This document shows positions 23,659 through 32,460 of a stretch of 38,080 nt of DNA, in pieces; positions within the stretch are counted from its first letter, which is position 1, and each line of letters opens with the position of its first letter. The stretch spans positions 1-38,080 of the forward strand of contig CAYQJS010000052.1 in the NCBI GenBank assembly GCA_964417895.1. The letters run 5' to 3'. A program made the translations under genes and the position numbers. This DNA comes from CAYQJS01 sp964417895. GTDB taxonomy: Bacteria > Chloroflexota > UBA6077 > SHYK01. The notes under the pieces were generated by a model, which saw only the letters and a list, made by a program, of their open reading frames with translations, was not told the origin of the DNA and did not search any database.

Positions 23659-24033
23659 CGACTAACTCCTTGCACGCTATTTCACGCGGCATCAGCGGTC
23701 GGCAGTCTACTTCGTCCGCGCGACAGCCGCAAAGCACACCGCAGCTTACGCCCCAAGAACTAATGTCCTATCTGGCTCGCTTGGACAGTTACGCGGACAG
23801 TTACGCGTCCGAACATCGGTGAACACACGAGGACGCGGACGATGATCAGAAGGCGAATTTAGGAACAAAACCGGCGCCGGCGAACACCGGCGAACGGCTG
23901 CATCGCCCCATAGGAACGAGGACGGGGCAGTGCGCCCCGCTCCACACAAACTGAGGGCAGCCGATACCTACTACCTACAATACTCGTTAGCTTTGCTGGA
24001 GGCTCGGGTTAGCATTTCGAGAGATGGAGGGCG
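23659..24033. promoter_or_regulatory. Divergent control region between the hydrolase operon and a CoA-transferase gene
   Basis: 375 bp without a gene. It contains an exact 12-bp tandem direct repeat, GGACAGTTACGC at 23783-23794 and 23795-23806, and a tandem CCGGCGAACA/CCGGCGAACG at 23877-23896. Such spaced direct repeats between divergent promoters are candidate operator sites. I could not identify convincing -35/-10 pairs. Confidence 0.4.
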
Positions 24034-25218
24034 ATGATGGCACTGGCATTGGAAGGCATCCGAGTGGTTGACTTGGCCCGGGGCATTGCAGGCCCCACCA
24101 CCGCCATGTACCTGGGCGACCAGGGCGCCGAGGTCGTCAAAGTGGAGCCTCCGCCTAACGGCGATCCCTCACGGAGCGGCAGGGATGCTAGCCCGTTTCT
24201 GCAGGGCAACAGCCTGGGGTTCATGGTAAAAAATCGCAACAAAAAAAGTCTACTGCTGGACATCCGCAGGCCAGAAGGCAGAGACGTCGTCCTGAAGCTT
24301 CTTGAGACGTCTGACGTCGTCGTAGTGAATTTCAGAGAAGCCGCGGGCAAGCGTCTTGGCTTGGACTACGCGTCTCTTCACGAACTCAACCCTCGCCTTA
24401 TCTACGCTTCAGTATCGGGCTACGGAACAAAAGGACCTCACGCCCACAGAGGCGGGTACGACCGCGTTATTCAGGGCTTCGCTGGTGTGATGTACCGACG
24501 CATGCCGGATGGGACCCCGATCACCGCAGGCCTCTACGCTGCTGACACCGCCACACCCATGCTCCTCTCATACGGCATTATGCTGGCCCTCTGGAACAGG
24601 GAGAAATCCGGAGTTGGCCAGAAGGTGGAAGCATCGCTGTTGCAAACATGGCTTGCTCTGCAGCTCAGCGTGTTGCAGCGGGCCGACGATGACCCGGCGC
24701 CGGTCGAGGAACCCGGAGAACGGCTCTATCTGATGTACCGATGCAGCGACGGCAAGTACATCAACATATGTCCCAATAATCGCGGGCAGATAGTCCGAAC
24801 ATGCAAGGCCTTGGGACTGGTCGAGGTGCTGGCGGACCCGCGTTTGGATGACCCGAATAGACTGCACGAAGTCCGTGATGAGGTCCTCCATCCCACCCTT
24901 GTCGAACTGTTGGCAACCAAACCGTCACAGCACTGGCTGGCCCTGCTCTACGATGCGGATGTCCCCTGCGGCCCCATCCTCTCTCGTCAGGAGGTATTCG
25001 ACGAGCCGCAGGTGCTGGAGAATGAGATGCTAACCACGGTCCAGCACCCCAGGGCAGGACGCACCACCATGGTCGGCGTTCCTGTCCGGCTCTCCGAGAC
25101 CCCCGGAGCCATTCAACGGCCAGCGCCTCTGTTGGGGGCGCACACGGACGAGATCCTGACAAAACTAGGGTACGGCGCGGAGGAGATAGGGCGGCTCCGG
25201 GCTCTGGGAATCGTTTAG
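24034..25218 (+). CDS. Class III CoA-transferase, CaiB/BaiF family (copy 3)
   Basis: 394-aa CoA-transferase with ALEGIRVVDLARGIAGP, YLGDQGAEVVKVEPP, KNRNKKSLLLDIRRPEGR and GGYDRVIQGFAGVMYRR. The probable catalytic aspartate is Asp171 in YAADTATPM; GVGQKVEASLLQ and GAHTDEILTKLGYGAEEI follow. The whole protein aligns closely with the copy at 14961, so the two are paralogs. ATG codons at 24034 and 24037 are adjacent; GGAGGG at 24026-24031 favours the second, with one residue difference. It is transcribed away from the hydrolase operon and is followed 135 bp later by Rieske copy 2. Confidence 0.92.
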   Translation: MMALALEGIRVVDLARGIAGPTTAMYLGDQGAEVVKVEPPPNGDPSRSGRDASPFLQGNSLGFMVKNRNKKSLLLDIRRPEGRDVVLKLLETSDVVVVNFREAAGKRLGLDYASLHELNPRLIYASVSGYGTKGPHAHRGGYDRVIQGFAGVMYRRMPDGTPITAGLYAADTATPMLLSYGIMLALWNREKSGVGQKVEASLLQTWLALQLSVLQRADDDPAPVEEPGERLYLMYRCSDGKYINICPNNRGQIVRTCKALGLVEVLADPRLDDPNRLHEVRDEVLHPTLVELLATKPSQHWLALLYDADVPCGPILSRQEVFDEPQVLENEMLTTVQHPRAGRTTMVGVPVRLSETPGAIQRPAPLLGAHTDEILTKLGYGAEEIGRLRALGIV

Positions 25219-25353
25219 CAGAGGCTCTCGCAGGTTCCCATCGGCACCTTGGCCTTGGCAAAGGAAGATCGATCTCTCGGCAGATGCGTCCCGGTCGCTC
25301 AGAATGACAGCGCCTGGGGTACCATATCGGGCGACAACCCACAAGGAGGATCC

Positions 25354-26697
25354 ATGCCGTTTCGCAATGAAGACGAAGAGGAACTGATCCGCATTGGCCC
25401 CGGCACACCGTCCGGCGAAGTGTTCCGCCGATATTGGCTGCCCGTCGAAGCATCTGCCAACCTTGGCGGCGGCCGCGGCGGCTTCACCGGGGCCAACAAT
25501 CCCTTACGCATCAAAGTCCTGGGGGAGGACCTCGTGCTGTTCCGCACCGCCGACGGCAAGCCCGGCCTGGTGGCCGAGCACTGCAGCCACCGCGGCACCT
25601 CCCTCTATTACGGGCGTGTCGAGGACGACTCCATTCGCTGCCTCTACCACGGCTGGGCCTACGACCACGACGGCAACTGCGTCGACACGCCCGGGGAGCC
25701 GCCGGACAGCAACTTCAAGCTCACCGTCAAGCACCCCGCCTACCCGTGTGTCGAGGCGGGCGGGCTGATCTTCGCTTACATGGGGCCAGCGGATCGCAAG
25801 CCCCTCTTTCCCAAATACCATCAGCTCTTCGCCCAGGACGGTGTGCGAGTTACGGGGAACGGCGGCTATACCGAGCAGTGCAACGTCTTCCAGGCGATGC
25901 ACGACAACAATCTCGACCCATGGCACGGCGAGATCGCCCATGGCTGGTACCGCGGCCGGACGCCGGTAACAACGATGCACCACGGGCGGAACGGCGAGCC
26001 CGCCACCCCCATCAAGTGCGACCGGACGCCGTGGGGGACTCGGATGCAGATTCTGAAGTCCACGAGGATCCCGGGGAAGTACCTCTATCACGAAACCCAC
26101 ACGGTGTGGCCTACGCAGCGGTGCAACCAGGAGCAGGCCAAGTCCATGAAATGGGCCGTCCCGGTGGACGACCACCGGACGCGATGGCTGACCGTGGATT
26201 TCTTCCCCTTCGAGGATGGGGAGCCGACGCAGGAGGCGATCCGGGCGATGGGCGCGAAGTTTCATATCGGGCACGTTGAGAACCTGCCCGTCGACTGGGC
26301 AGCGCAGGTGGGCTCCTGGTGGAACCTTGGCCATCCCTGGCGGCAGGGGAACCTGTGGGAGGACGAGGTCGCGCAGCAGACGCAGGGATCCCCGGAGCGA
26401 GGCTTCGTCCCTGATTTCGATAAGTGGCACCTGGCCACCACTGACCGCGGCCTCATGCTCAACCGCGAGGTCTGGCGCGACCAGATCGAGCGCGTGCGAC
26501 AGGGGCTCGATCCCATCGGCGTCATCCGCGACCCCAAAGACGACAAACTCATCCGCATCACGTCTGACAACATCAGCGACCTGACGTGGGAAGAGGGCAT
26601 GCGCCTCATGGCCCTGAGCGCCGAAGAGCGCATTGCCATGGTCGAGAATGAGCCTGAATGGGTTCGAAATAAGCCCCGCGGCAGGATCGGCGGGTGA
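25354..26697 (+). CDS. Rieske non-heme iron oxygenase, alpha subunit (copy 2)
   Basis: 447-aa paralog of the gene at 9920, with the same residue numbering through the Rieske domain: Cys77-X-His79 and Cys96-X2-His99, then MHDNNLDPWHGEIAH with His191 and His196 as mononuclear iron ligands. All catalytic residues are present. The C-terminus is 12 residues longer (EPEWVRNKPRGRIGG). The ATG at 25354 follows AAGGAGGA by 4-5 bases; the longer frame from 25249 would translate a repeat remnant. A family-5 binding-protein gene follows at 26907, so oxygenase and binding protein are paired here as at 8002-11227. A reductase partner is not in the window. Confidence 0.92.
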   Translation: MPFRNEDEEELIRIGPGTPSGEVFRRYWLPVEASANLGGGRGGFTGANNPLRIKVLGEDLVLFRTADGKPGLVAEHCSHRGTSLYYGRVEDDSIRCLYHGWAYDHDGNCVDTPGEPPDSNFKLTVKHPAYPCVEAGGLIFAYMGPADRKPLFPKYHQLFAQDGVRVTGNGGYTEQCNVFQAMHDNNLDPWHGEIAHGWYRGRTPVTTMHHGRNGEPATPIKCDRTPWGTRMQILKSTRIPGKYLYHETHTVWPTQRCNQEQAKSMKWAVPVDDHRTRWLTVDFFPFEDGEPTQEAIRAMGAKFHIGHVENLPVDWAAQVGSWWNLGHPWRQGNLWEDEVAQQTQGSPERGFVPDFDKWHLATTDRGLMLNREVWRDQIERVRQGLDPIGVIRDPKDDKLIRITSDNISDLTWEEGMRLMALSAEERIAMVENEPEWVRNKPRGRIGG

Positions 26698-26732
26698 TGG
26701 GAATTGTCACTCTTGTATGTTGATCGGTTGCT

Positions 26733-26817
26733 GTGAAAACGCCGCTCGTCCTGAGCCTGTCGCTCATGGTTCGACAGGCTCACCATGAGCGACAGGCTCA
26801 CCATGAGCGGTTTTCAT
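26733..26817. repeat. Long palindromic repeat of the GAGCCTGTCGAA family
   Basis: GTGAAAAC.CCGCTC at 26733 pairs with GAGCGG.TTTTCAT ending at 26817. Inside, AGCCTGTCGCTCATGGT pairs with ACCATGAGCGACAGGCT around a TCGACAGGCTC loop. It is a near-complete 85-bp hairpin between the Rieske and binding-protein genes. The rest of the 209-bp spacer has no gene I can see. Confidence 0.7.
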
Positions 26818-26906
26818 TTGTCCGTGGCGCGCCACGGACGCACGACAAACGCAGAATAACGTCTTCGGCCGCCCCCTGAGACGCCAGCCAGATTGAGGTG
26901 TAAAGC

Positions 26907-28616
26907 GTGAGAGGCATCCCAGCAGTCTTGTCGGTCGCCCTGCTCGTCACCATCGTCGCTGGCGCCTGTGCGCCGCCACGGCCGGCTGGGCCAGACTCAG
27001 GTGCGCCCCAGGGGCAGCCGCAGGGCGCCAGGAAAACGTTCAGCGTTGCCGTCATCCAGGAGCCTCCACACATCGAGGGGTTCACCGGAGCCGCGGGGAG
27101 CGGCGGGGCCGGCGCCGTCAAGAACGTCGTGCACAACTACCTGGCGTACGAGGACGACCAGGTCAACTTCAAACCACAGCTCGCGGCCGAGCTGCCGGCG
27201 GTCGACAGGGGCACGTGGCTGCTGAACCCCGACGGCTCGATGGACGTCACCTGGAGGGTGCGCCCCAACGTTCGCTGGCATGATGGCGCACCCTTCACTT
27301 CCGCAGACATGCTGTTCTCGTTCGGCGTCTACAAGGACCCGGATCTGCCCACCGCCGCTGCCAGCACCCTCCGTCTGATGAGCTCGGCCATGGCGCCCGA
27401 CCCGCACACGTTGGTCGTTCACTGGTCCAGGACCTATGTGCGGGCCAACGAGCCCGCCGGGCTCACGCCGCTGCCTCGGCACTTGCTCGAAGACCTGTAC
27501 CGGACTGACAAGGACGCGTTCGTCAGCAGCTCGCATTTCACGAGCGGCTTCGTGGGCCTCGGGCCCTATCGACTGGCGAAGTGGGAATTCGGCTCGCACA
27601 TGGAGTTGACGCGCTTTGACGACTATTTCCTGGGGCGCCCGCCGTTCGACAACGTCTATGTGCGCTTCGTGCTCGACGCCAACACCATGGTCGCCAACAT
27701 CTTGTCCGGCGCGGTCGACGCCGTCCTGCCGCCCAGCGTGGATCTATCGGCGGCGTTCGAGCTGAAGCGGCGCTGGGAGGGCACCGGCCACCAGGTGCGC
27801 GTCGACTCGACTGGCCGCATGCATTTCATGGAGATCCAGTACCGACCGGAGTATGCCCGGCCGCGGAACGGGCTCTCCAACGCCACAGTCCGGCGCGCGC
27901 TGTACCAGGCGACGGACCGGCAGGCCCTGAATGAGGTGATCGCCGAGGGGCTGGCTCCGCTGGCGGACAGCTACGTGCGACCGACAGACCCATGGCGGCG
28001 GGATGTCGAGTCGGCCATCCCGCAGTATCCGTACGACCCGGCCCGGGCACAGCAGCTGCTGGCCCAGGCGGGGTGGGTCCGCGGCCCCGACGGCGCGCTC
28101 GTGCACAACCAGACCGGCGACCGATTCGAGGGGGAGGTCTGGGCGCGGCAGGCCGCTGGCGGCATCGAGAGGGAGCCGACGATCGTTGCCGACCAGTGGA
28201 ACTCGCTGGGCACGAAATTGACTCCCTACGTCGTCCCCGCGGCCCGCGAGGACGACCGCGAGTACCAGGCATTGCTGCCAACGATCATCATCTCGGGCAA
28301 CCTGGGCCCCGACAGCTGGTACACGGATCGCCTGCACTCGCAGTTCATCGCCAGCGCCGAGAACCGCTGGAGCGGCCGTAACAAGCTCGGGTACACCAAC
28401 CCCCGCGCCGACACGCTGATCGACCAGCTCCAGGTGGCCATCGACCCGGGTGAGCGGGCCGCGGCACACCGCCAGCTTCTGCAGGAAGTGATAGGCGACC
28501 TGGCTTTCTTCCCGCTCTACTGGGAGGTGGTGCCCATTCTGTTGCTTAAGGGCGTCCGCCCATCGCCGGATGGCGTACGCAACCTGGCCAACTTCGTGGG
28601 GTGGGACAGGGAATAG
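26907..28616 (+). CDS. Family-5 extracellular solute-binding lipoprotein (second of the QPEYARP subgroup)
   Basis: 569-aa SBP_bac_5 protein. The signal peptide ends VAGAC (Cys21). Core motifs: SVAVIQEPPHIEGFTG, DGSMDVTWRVRPNVRWHDGAPFTSADM, VGLGPYRLAKWE, QYRPEYARPRNGLSNATVRRALYQATDRQ, YDPARAQQLLAQAGWVRG and FFPLYWEVVP. It aligns end to end with the damaged gene at 8002 and with 32727. The GTG at 26907 has GAGGTG about 7 bases upstream; no better ATG exists. No permease or ATPase is adjacent, so it must borrow those encoded at 16907-21012 or elsewhere. The LivJ-like gene starts 17 bp after its stop, indicating one transcript. Confidence 0.92.
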   Translation: MRGIPAVLSVALLVTIVAGACAPPRPAGPDSGAPQGQPQGARKTFSVAVIQEPPHIEGFTGAAGSGGAGAVKNVVHNYLAYEDDQVNFKPQLAAELPAVDRGTWLLNPDGSMDVTWRVRPNVRWHDGAPFTSADMLFSFGVYKDPDLPTAAASTLRLMSSAMAPDPHTLVVHWSRTYVRANEPAGLTPLPRHLLEDLYRTDKDAFVSSSHFTSGFVGLGPYRLAKWEFGSHMELTRFDDYFLGRPPFDNVYVRFVLDANTMVANILSGAVDAVLPPSVDLSAAFELKRRWEGTGHQVRVDSTGRMHFMEIQYRPEYARPRNGLSNATVRRALYQATDRQALNEVIAEGLAPLADSYVRPTDPWRRDVESAIPQYPYDPARAQQLLAQAGWVRGPDGALVHNQTGDRFEGEVWARQAAGGIEREPTIVADQWNSLGTKLTPYVVPAAREDDREYQALLPTIIISGNLGPDSWYTDRLHSQFIASAENRWSGRNKLGYTNPRADTLIDQLQVAIDPGERAAAHRQLLQEVIGDLAFFPLYWEVVPILLLKGVRPSPDGVRNLANFVGWDRE

Positions 28617-28633
28617 CGCTGGAGGGGAGACCG

Positions 28634-29848
28634 ATGCTGCTTCCACTGCGCTTGGTGTGCGTCTCGGTTCTGATGGCGCTCTTCCTTGCCGCCTGGGGGC
28701 CCGCCACAAGTGCAATTCCGGTGGCCCCCCAGGCGCCTGAGCCGGCCGCCCCGCTGCGGATCGGCGCCTCCATATCCCTTACGGGAATCTACGACCAGGG
28801 CGGCAACGAGCTACGAAACGGGTATCTCCTCTGGATGGAACAGGTGAACGCCACTGGCGGCACCCTGGGCCGGCCCGTCGAGCTCGTCATCTACGACGAT
28901 GCTTCGGACCCGGACACTGCGGTCAACCTCTATGAGCGGCTCATCACCCAGGACAAGGTCGACCTGATCATCGGCCCGTATTCCAGCACGATCACGGTCC
29001 CGGTCAGCACTGTCACCGAGAAGTACAGATTCCCCATGGTCGCGGCCGTCGCTTCGGCTACCGAGATCTGGACGCGCGGCTATCGATATGTCTTCGGGAT
29101 CCTCACGTTGGCGCGCTTTGACATGGACGGCGCCATCGACATCGCCGGCAGGAACGGCTATCGGGCGGTCGCCATCATCAACGAGAACACTCCTTTCCCC
29201 CAGGATACGGCCGCGGGGGCCGCGGAGAGGGCAAGGGAGGCGGGCCTGCAGATCGCCCTCCACGAGGAATACGGCCCAGACGTGCGAGACCTCAGCCCTG
29301 AGCTGACCAGAATTCGGGCGCTCAGCCCGGACGTGCTGATCGGCGGCACTTTCGCCGAGCATGCCAGACTCATCGTTCGCCAGCTCAAGGGTCTGAACTG
29401 GGCGCCGAAGATGGTCGCCCTCACCGTGGCCCCCGGCCTGCCGGACTTCTACGACATCCTGGGCGCCGACTCGGACTACATCTTTGGGACGACGTACTGG
29501 GAGCCCAGCATGAAGGCGCCGGGCGTGTCGGAGTTCGTCGCGAGCTACACGCAGAGATACGGCTATGAACCCAGCTACTATGCTAGTATGGGATTCGGGG
29601 CGGCGCAGCTGCTGCAACAAGCGATCGAGCGCACCCAATCGTTCGACAATGAAAGGATCCGCGACGCGCTCGCCACGATGGAGACGAACACGGTCTTCGG
29701 GCCGTACAAAGTCGACGAGAGGGGCGCGCAGATCGCCAAGCCCAGCTACCTGCTCCAGTGGCTGAAAGGCGAGCGCAAAATCGTCTGGCCGGACGATGTC
29801 GCAGAGGCCGCGTACACAGTCCCGATGCCCGCGTGGGACCAGCGGTGA
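28634..29848 (+). CDS. LivJ-like periplasmic binding protein (tandem copy 1)
   Basis: 404-aa type I periplasmic binding protein (Peripla_BP_6, branched-chain amino acid/amide/aromatic acid class). A Sec signal peptide of about 27 residues precedes the mature region, which starts near PLRIGASISLTGIYDQGG. Ligand-pocket stretches LIIGPYSSTITVPVSTVTEKY and AIINENTPFPQDTAAG are typical of the fold's two lobes. It ends VPMPAWDQR like the next two copies. The ATG at 28634 follows GGAGGGGAGA. Copies 1-3 are very similar over full length. No LivHMGF genes are in the window. In this context the ligand is more likely an aromatic or other organic acid than an amino acid, but that is inference. Confidence 0.9.
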   Translation: MLLPLRLVCVSVLMALFLAAWGPATSAIPVAPQAPEPAAPLRIGASISLTGIYDQGGNELRNGYLLWMEQVNATGGTLGRPVELVIYDDASDPDTAVNLYERLITQDKVDLIIGPYSSTITVPVSTVTEKYRFPMVAAVASATEIWTRGYRYVFGILTLARFDMDGAIDIAGRNGYRAVAIINENTPFPQDTAAGAAERAREAGLQIALHEEYGPDVRDLSPELTRIRALSPDVLIGGTFAEHARLIVRQLKGLNWAPKMVALTVAPGLPDFYDILGADSDYIFGTTYWEPSMKAPGVSEFVASYTQRYGYEPSYYASMGFGAAQLLQQAIERTQSFDNERIRDALATMETNTVFGPYKVDERGAQIAKPSYLLQWLKGERKIVWPDDVAEAAYTVPMPAWDQR

Positions 29849-29923
29849 AGGTTGCCAGCGGCGACAATTGGGCTCAGCTTGCCTTAAACGGACAGGGAAT
29901 AGCCCCCTTCGGAGAGGAGACCT

Positions 29924-31138
29924 ATGCTACGTACAGTGCGCTTGACGTGCGTCTGTGTTCTGCTCGGGCTCACCATCGCCGTCGGGGCGTTCGCCACGGG
30001 CCCAGCACCGGCCCCGCTCCAGGCTCAGGAGCCGGCTGGGCCGCTGCGGATCGGCGCGTCCATATCCCTCACGGGAATCTACGACAAGCCTGCTGGGGAG
30101 CTACGAAACGGCTACCTCCTCTGGATGGAGCAGGTAAACGCCGCGGGCGGCATCCTCGGGCGGCCGGTCGAGCTCGTCATCTACGACGATGCGTCAAACT
30201 CAGAGACCGCAACCCACCTGTATGAGCGGCTCATCACCGAGGATAAGGTCGACCTGATCCTCGGTCCCTACTCCAGCACGATCACGATTCCCGTCAGCAC
30301 GGTGACGGAGCACTACGGCTTCGCAATGGTGGCCGCGGGTGCCGCGGCCACCGAAGTCTGGGCGCGGGGTTACCGATACATCTTTGGCATCTACACGTTG
30401 TCGCGTTTTGACATGGACGGCGTCATCGACATCGCCACCCAGAACGGCTATGGGACCGCCGCCATCATTAACGAGACCACCCCTTTCCCCAGGGATACGG
30501 CAGCCGGAGCGCAGGCGAGAGCAGTCGAGGCGGGCGTGCAGATCGTCGCCCACGAGGAATACGACCCCGAGATGCGAGATTTGACCGCTACGCTGATGAG
30601 CATCCAGGCGCTCAACCCGGACGTGGTCATCGCCGGCACGTTTGACGAGCATGCGATCCTCATCGTTCGCCAGCTCAAAGCCCTGAACTGGGCGCCGAAA
30701 ATGCTAGCGCTCAATGTCGGGCCGTCGCTCCCGGGTTTCTATGAGGCGCTCGGGGCCGATGCAGATTACGTGTTCGGGGCATCGCAGTGGGAGCCCGGCA
30801 TTGGGGCATCGGGCACAACGGAATTCCTCAGGAGCTACGCGGAAAGGTACGGGTACGAGCCCGGGTACCATGCCGCTGTGGGGTTCGCCGCGGCTCAGCT
30901 GCTGCATCAGGCAATCGAACGGACCCAATCGTTCGACAATGAACGGATTCGCGGCGCGTTGGCTGCACTGGAGACGAACACGATATTCGGACCGTACAAG
31001 GTCGACGCCACCGGAGCCCAGATCGCCAAGCCAAACTACGTGGTCCAGTGGCTGGAAGGCGAACGTAAGATTGTCTGGCCGAACGATGTCGCGGAGGCCT
31101 CGTACATCGTCCCGATGCCCGCGTGGGAGCGGCGGTGA
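29924..31138 (+). CDS. LivJ-like periplasmic binding protein (tandem copy 2)
   Basis: 404-aa paralog of the preceding gene. The signal peptide is about residues 1-25 and the mature core begins GPLRIGASISLTGIYDKPAG. The lobes are conserved (LILGPYSSTITIPVSTVTEHY, AAIINETTPFPRDTAAG). The 75-bp spacer upstream contains GGACAGGGAATAGC (29890-29903), identical to the end of the binding-protein gene at 28604-28617, showing that the duplicated unit carried that gene's tail with it. The ATG at 29924 follows GGAGAGGAG. Confidence 0.9.
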   Translation: MLRTVRLTCVCVLLGLTIAVGAFATGPAPAPLQAQEPAGPLRIGASISLTGIYDKPAGELRNGYLLWMEQVNAAGGILGRPVELVIYDDASNSETATHLYERLITEDKVDLILGPYSSTITIPVSTVTEHYGFAMVAAGAAATEVWARGYRYIFGIYTLSRFDMDGVIDIATQNGYGTAAIINETTPFPRDTAAGAQARAVEAGVQIVAHEEYDPEMRDLTATLMSIQALNPDVVIAGTFDEHAILIVRQLKALNWAPKMLALNVGPSLPGFYEALGADADYVFGASQWEPGIGASGTTEFLRSYAERYGYEPGYHAAVGFAAAQLLHQAIERTQSFDNERIRGALAALETNTIFGPYKVDATGAQIAKPNYVVQWLEGERKIVWPNDVAEASYIVPMPAWERR

Positions 31139-31217
31139 AGGTCGGTTCGAGCATCGGCGCTCGTTCCCACAACACGTCCTTTAGGACAGGGTAGATAGCC
31201 GCGCGCGAGGAGGACCT

Positions 31218-32429
31218 ATGCTGGCTCAGACACGTCTTATGAGCATCCGTATTCTGCTCGCGCTCATTGTCGCCGGCGTTGTGCCCGCCACGCGCGCGGC
31301 GACACCACCGCTCCAGGCACAACCGGCGGGGCCGGTGCGGATCGGCGCCTCCGTATCCTTCACGGGAGTCTACGACCAGGCGGGCCAGGAGCTACGCAAC
31401 GGCTACCTCCTCTGGATGGAGGAGGTGAACGCGGCGGGAGGCATCCTCGGGCGGCCCATCGAGTTCGTCATCTATGATGATGCGTCAGACCCGGAGACCG
31501 CAACCCACCTCTACGAGCGACTCATCACCGAGGACAAGGTCGACCTGGTTCTCGCCCCCTACTCTAGCAGGCTCACGATTCCGGTCAGCACGGTGACGGA
31601 GCGCTACGGATTCCCCCTGATCGCGGCCGGTGCGTCGGCCTCTGAGGTTTGGACGCGGGGCAATCGCTACGTCTTTGGCATCTATACTCTGGCGCCCTCG
31701 ACCTTGGACGGCGCCATAGCGATCGCGATCGAGAATGGCTACGGCACCGCAGCCGTCATCAACGAGACCACCATCTTCCCCAGGGATACGGTAGCCGGAG
31801 CGCAAGCGACCGCAATTGAGGCGGGCATGCAGATCGTCGCCCGTAGGGAATACTCGCCAGATGTGCGAGATCTGACCCCCACGCTGGTGGAGATTCGGGC
31901 CCTCGACCCGGACGTGTTGATCGGCGGCACGTATGACGAGCATGCAATGCTCATCGTTCGCCAGCTCAAAGACCTCGACTGGGTGCCGAAGATGCTGGTG
32001 CTCACGATCGGGCCCTCCCTCCCGGAGTTCTATGAGGTGCTGGGGGCCGACGCCAATTACGTCTTCGGGGCATCTGATTGGGAGCCGGCTATCACGGCAC
32101 CGGGCGTCCCGCAGTTCGTCGCAAGCTACACGGAGAGATATGGGTACGTGCCGGGGGACCATGGCGCAGTGGGGTTTGCCGCGGGTCAACTCCTGCAGCA
32201 AGCAATCGAGCGTACCCAGTCGTTCGACAACGAAAGGATCCGCGACGCGCTGGCTGCGCTGGAGACGAGCACGATCTTCGGGCCATACAAAGTCGACGCC
32301 ACCGGGGCCCAGATCGCCAAGCCCAGCTACCTGGTGCAGTGGCTCAATGGTGAGCGCAAAATCGTCTGGCCGGACGATGTCGCGGAGGCCGCGTACATCG
32401 TCCCGATGCCCGCGTGGGACCGTCGGTGA
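31218..32429 (+). CDS. LivJ-like periplasmic binding protein (tandem copy 3)
   Basis: 403-aa third paralog: signal peptide about residues 1-26, GPVRIGASVSFTGVYDQAG, LVLAPYSSRLTIPVSTVTERY, AAVINETTIFPRDTVAG, and the end VPMPAWDRR. The pocket stretch differs (APYSSRLT instead of GPYSSTIT), so ligand preference may have diverged. Its 5' spacer again holds a decayed tail of the upstream lipoprotein gene (GGACAGGGTAGATAGCC, 31184-31200). The ATG at 31218 follows GAGGAGGA. Confidence 0.9.
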   Translation: MLAQTRLMSIRILLALIVAGVVPATRAATPPLQAQPAGPVRIGASVSFTGVYDQAGQELRNGYLLWMEEVNAAGGILGRPIEFVIYDDASDPETATHLYERLITEDKVDLVLAPYSSRLTIPVSTVTERYGFPLIAAGASASEVWTRGNRYVFGIYTLAPSTLDGAIAIAIENGYGTAAVINETTIFPRDTVAGAQATAIEAGMQIVARREYSPDVRDLTPTLVEIRALDPDVLIGGTYDEHAMLIVRQLKDLDWVPKMLVLTIGPSLPEFYEVLGADANYVFGASDWEPAITAPGVPQFVASYTERYGYVPGDHGAVGFAAGQLLQQAIERTQSFDNERIRDALAALETSTIFGPYKVDATGAQIAKPSYLVQWLNGERKIVWPDDVAEAAYIVPMPAWDRR

Positions 32430-32460
32430 ATCGGGTTCGGTTGCGCCGTCGTCAGCGCGC

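Noticed and set aside
25504..26430. 308-codon minus-strand frame opposite Rieske copy 2
   Set aside because: The same mirrored frame appears opposite Rieske copy 1 because the DNA is homologous, so conservation here reflects the oxygenase and not a second gene.
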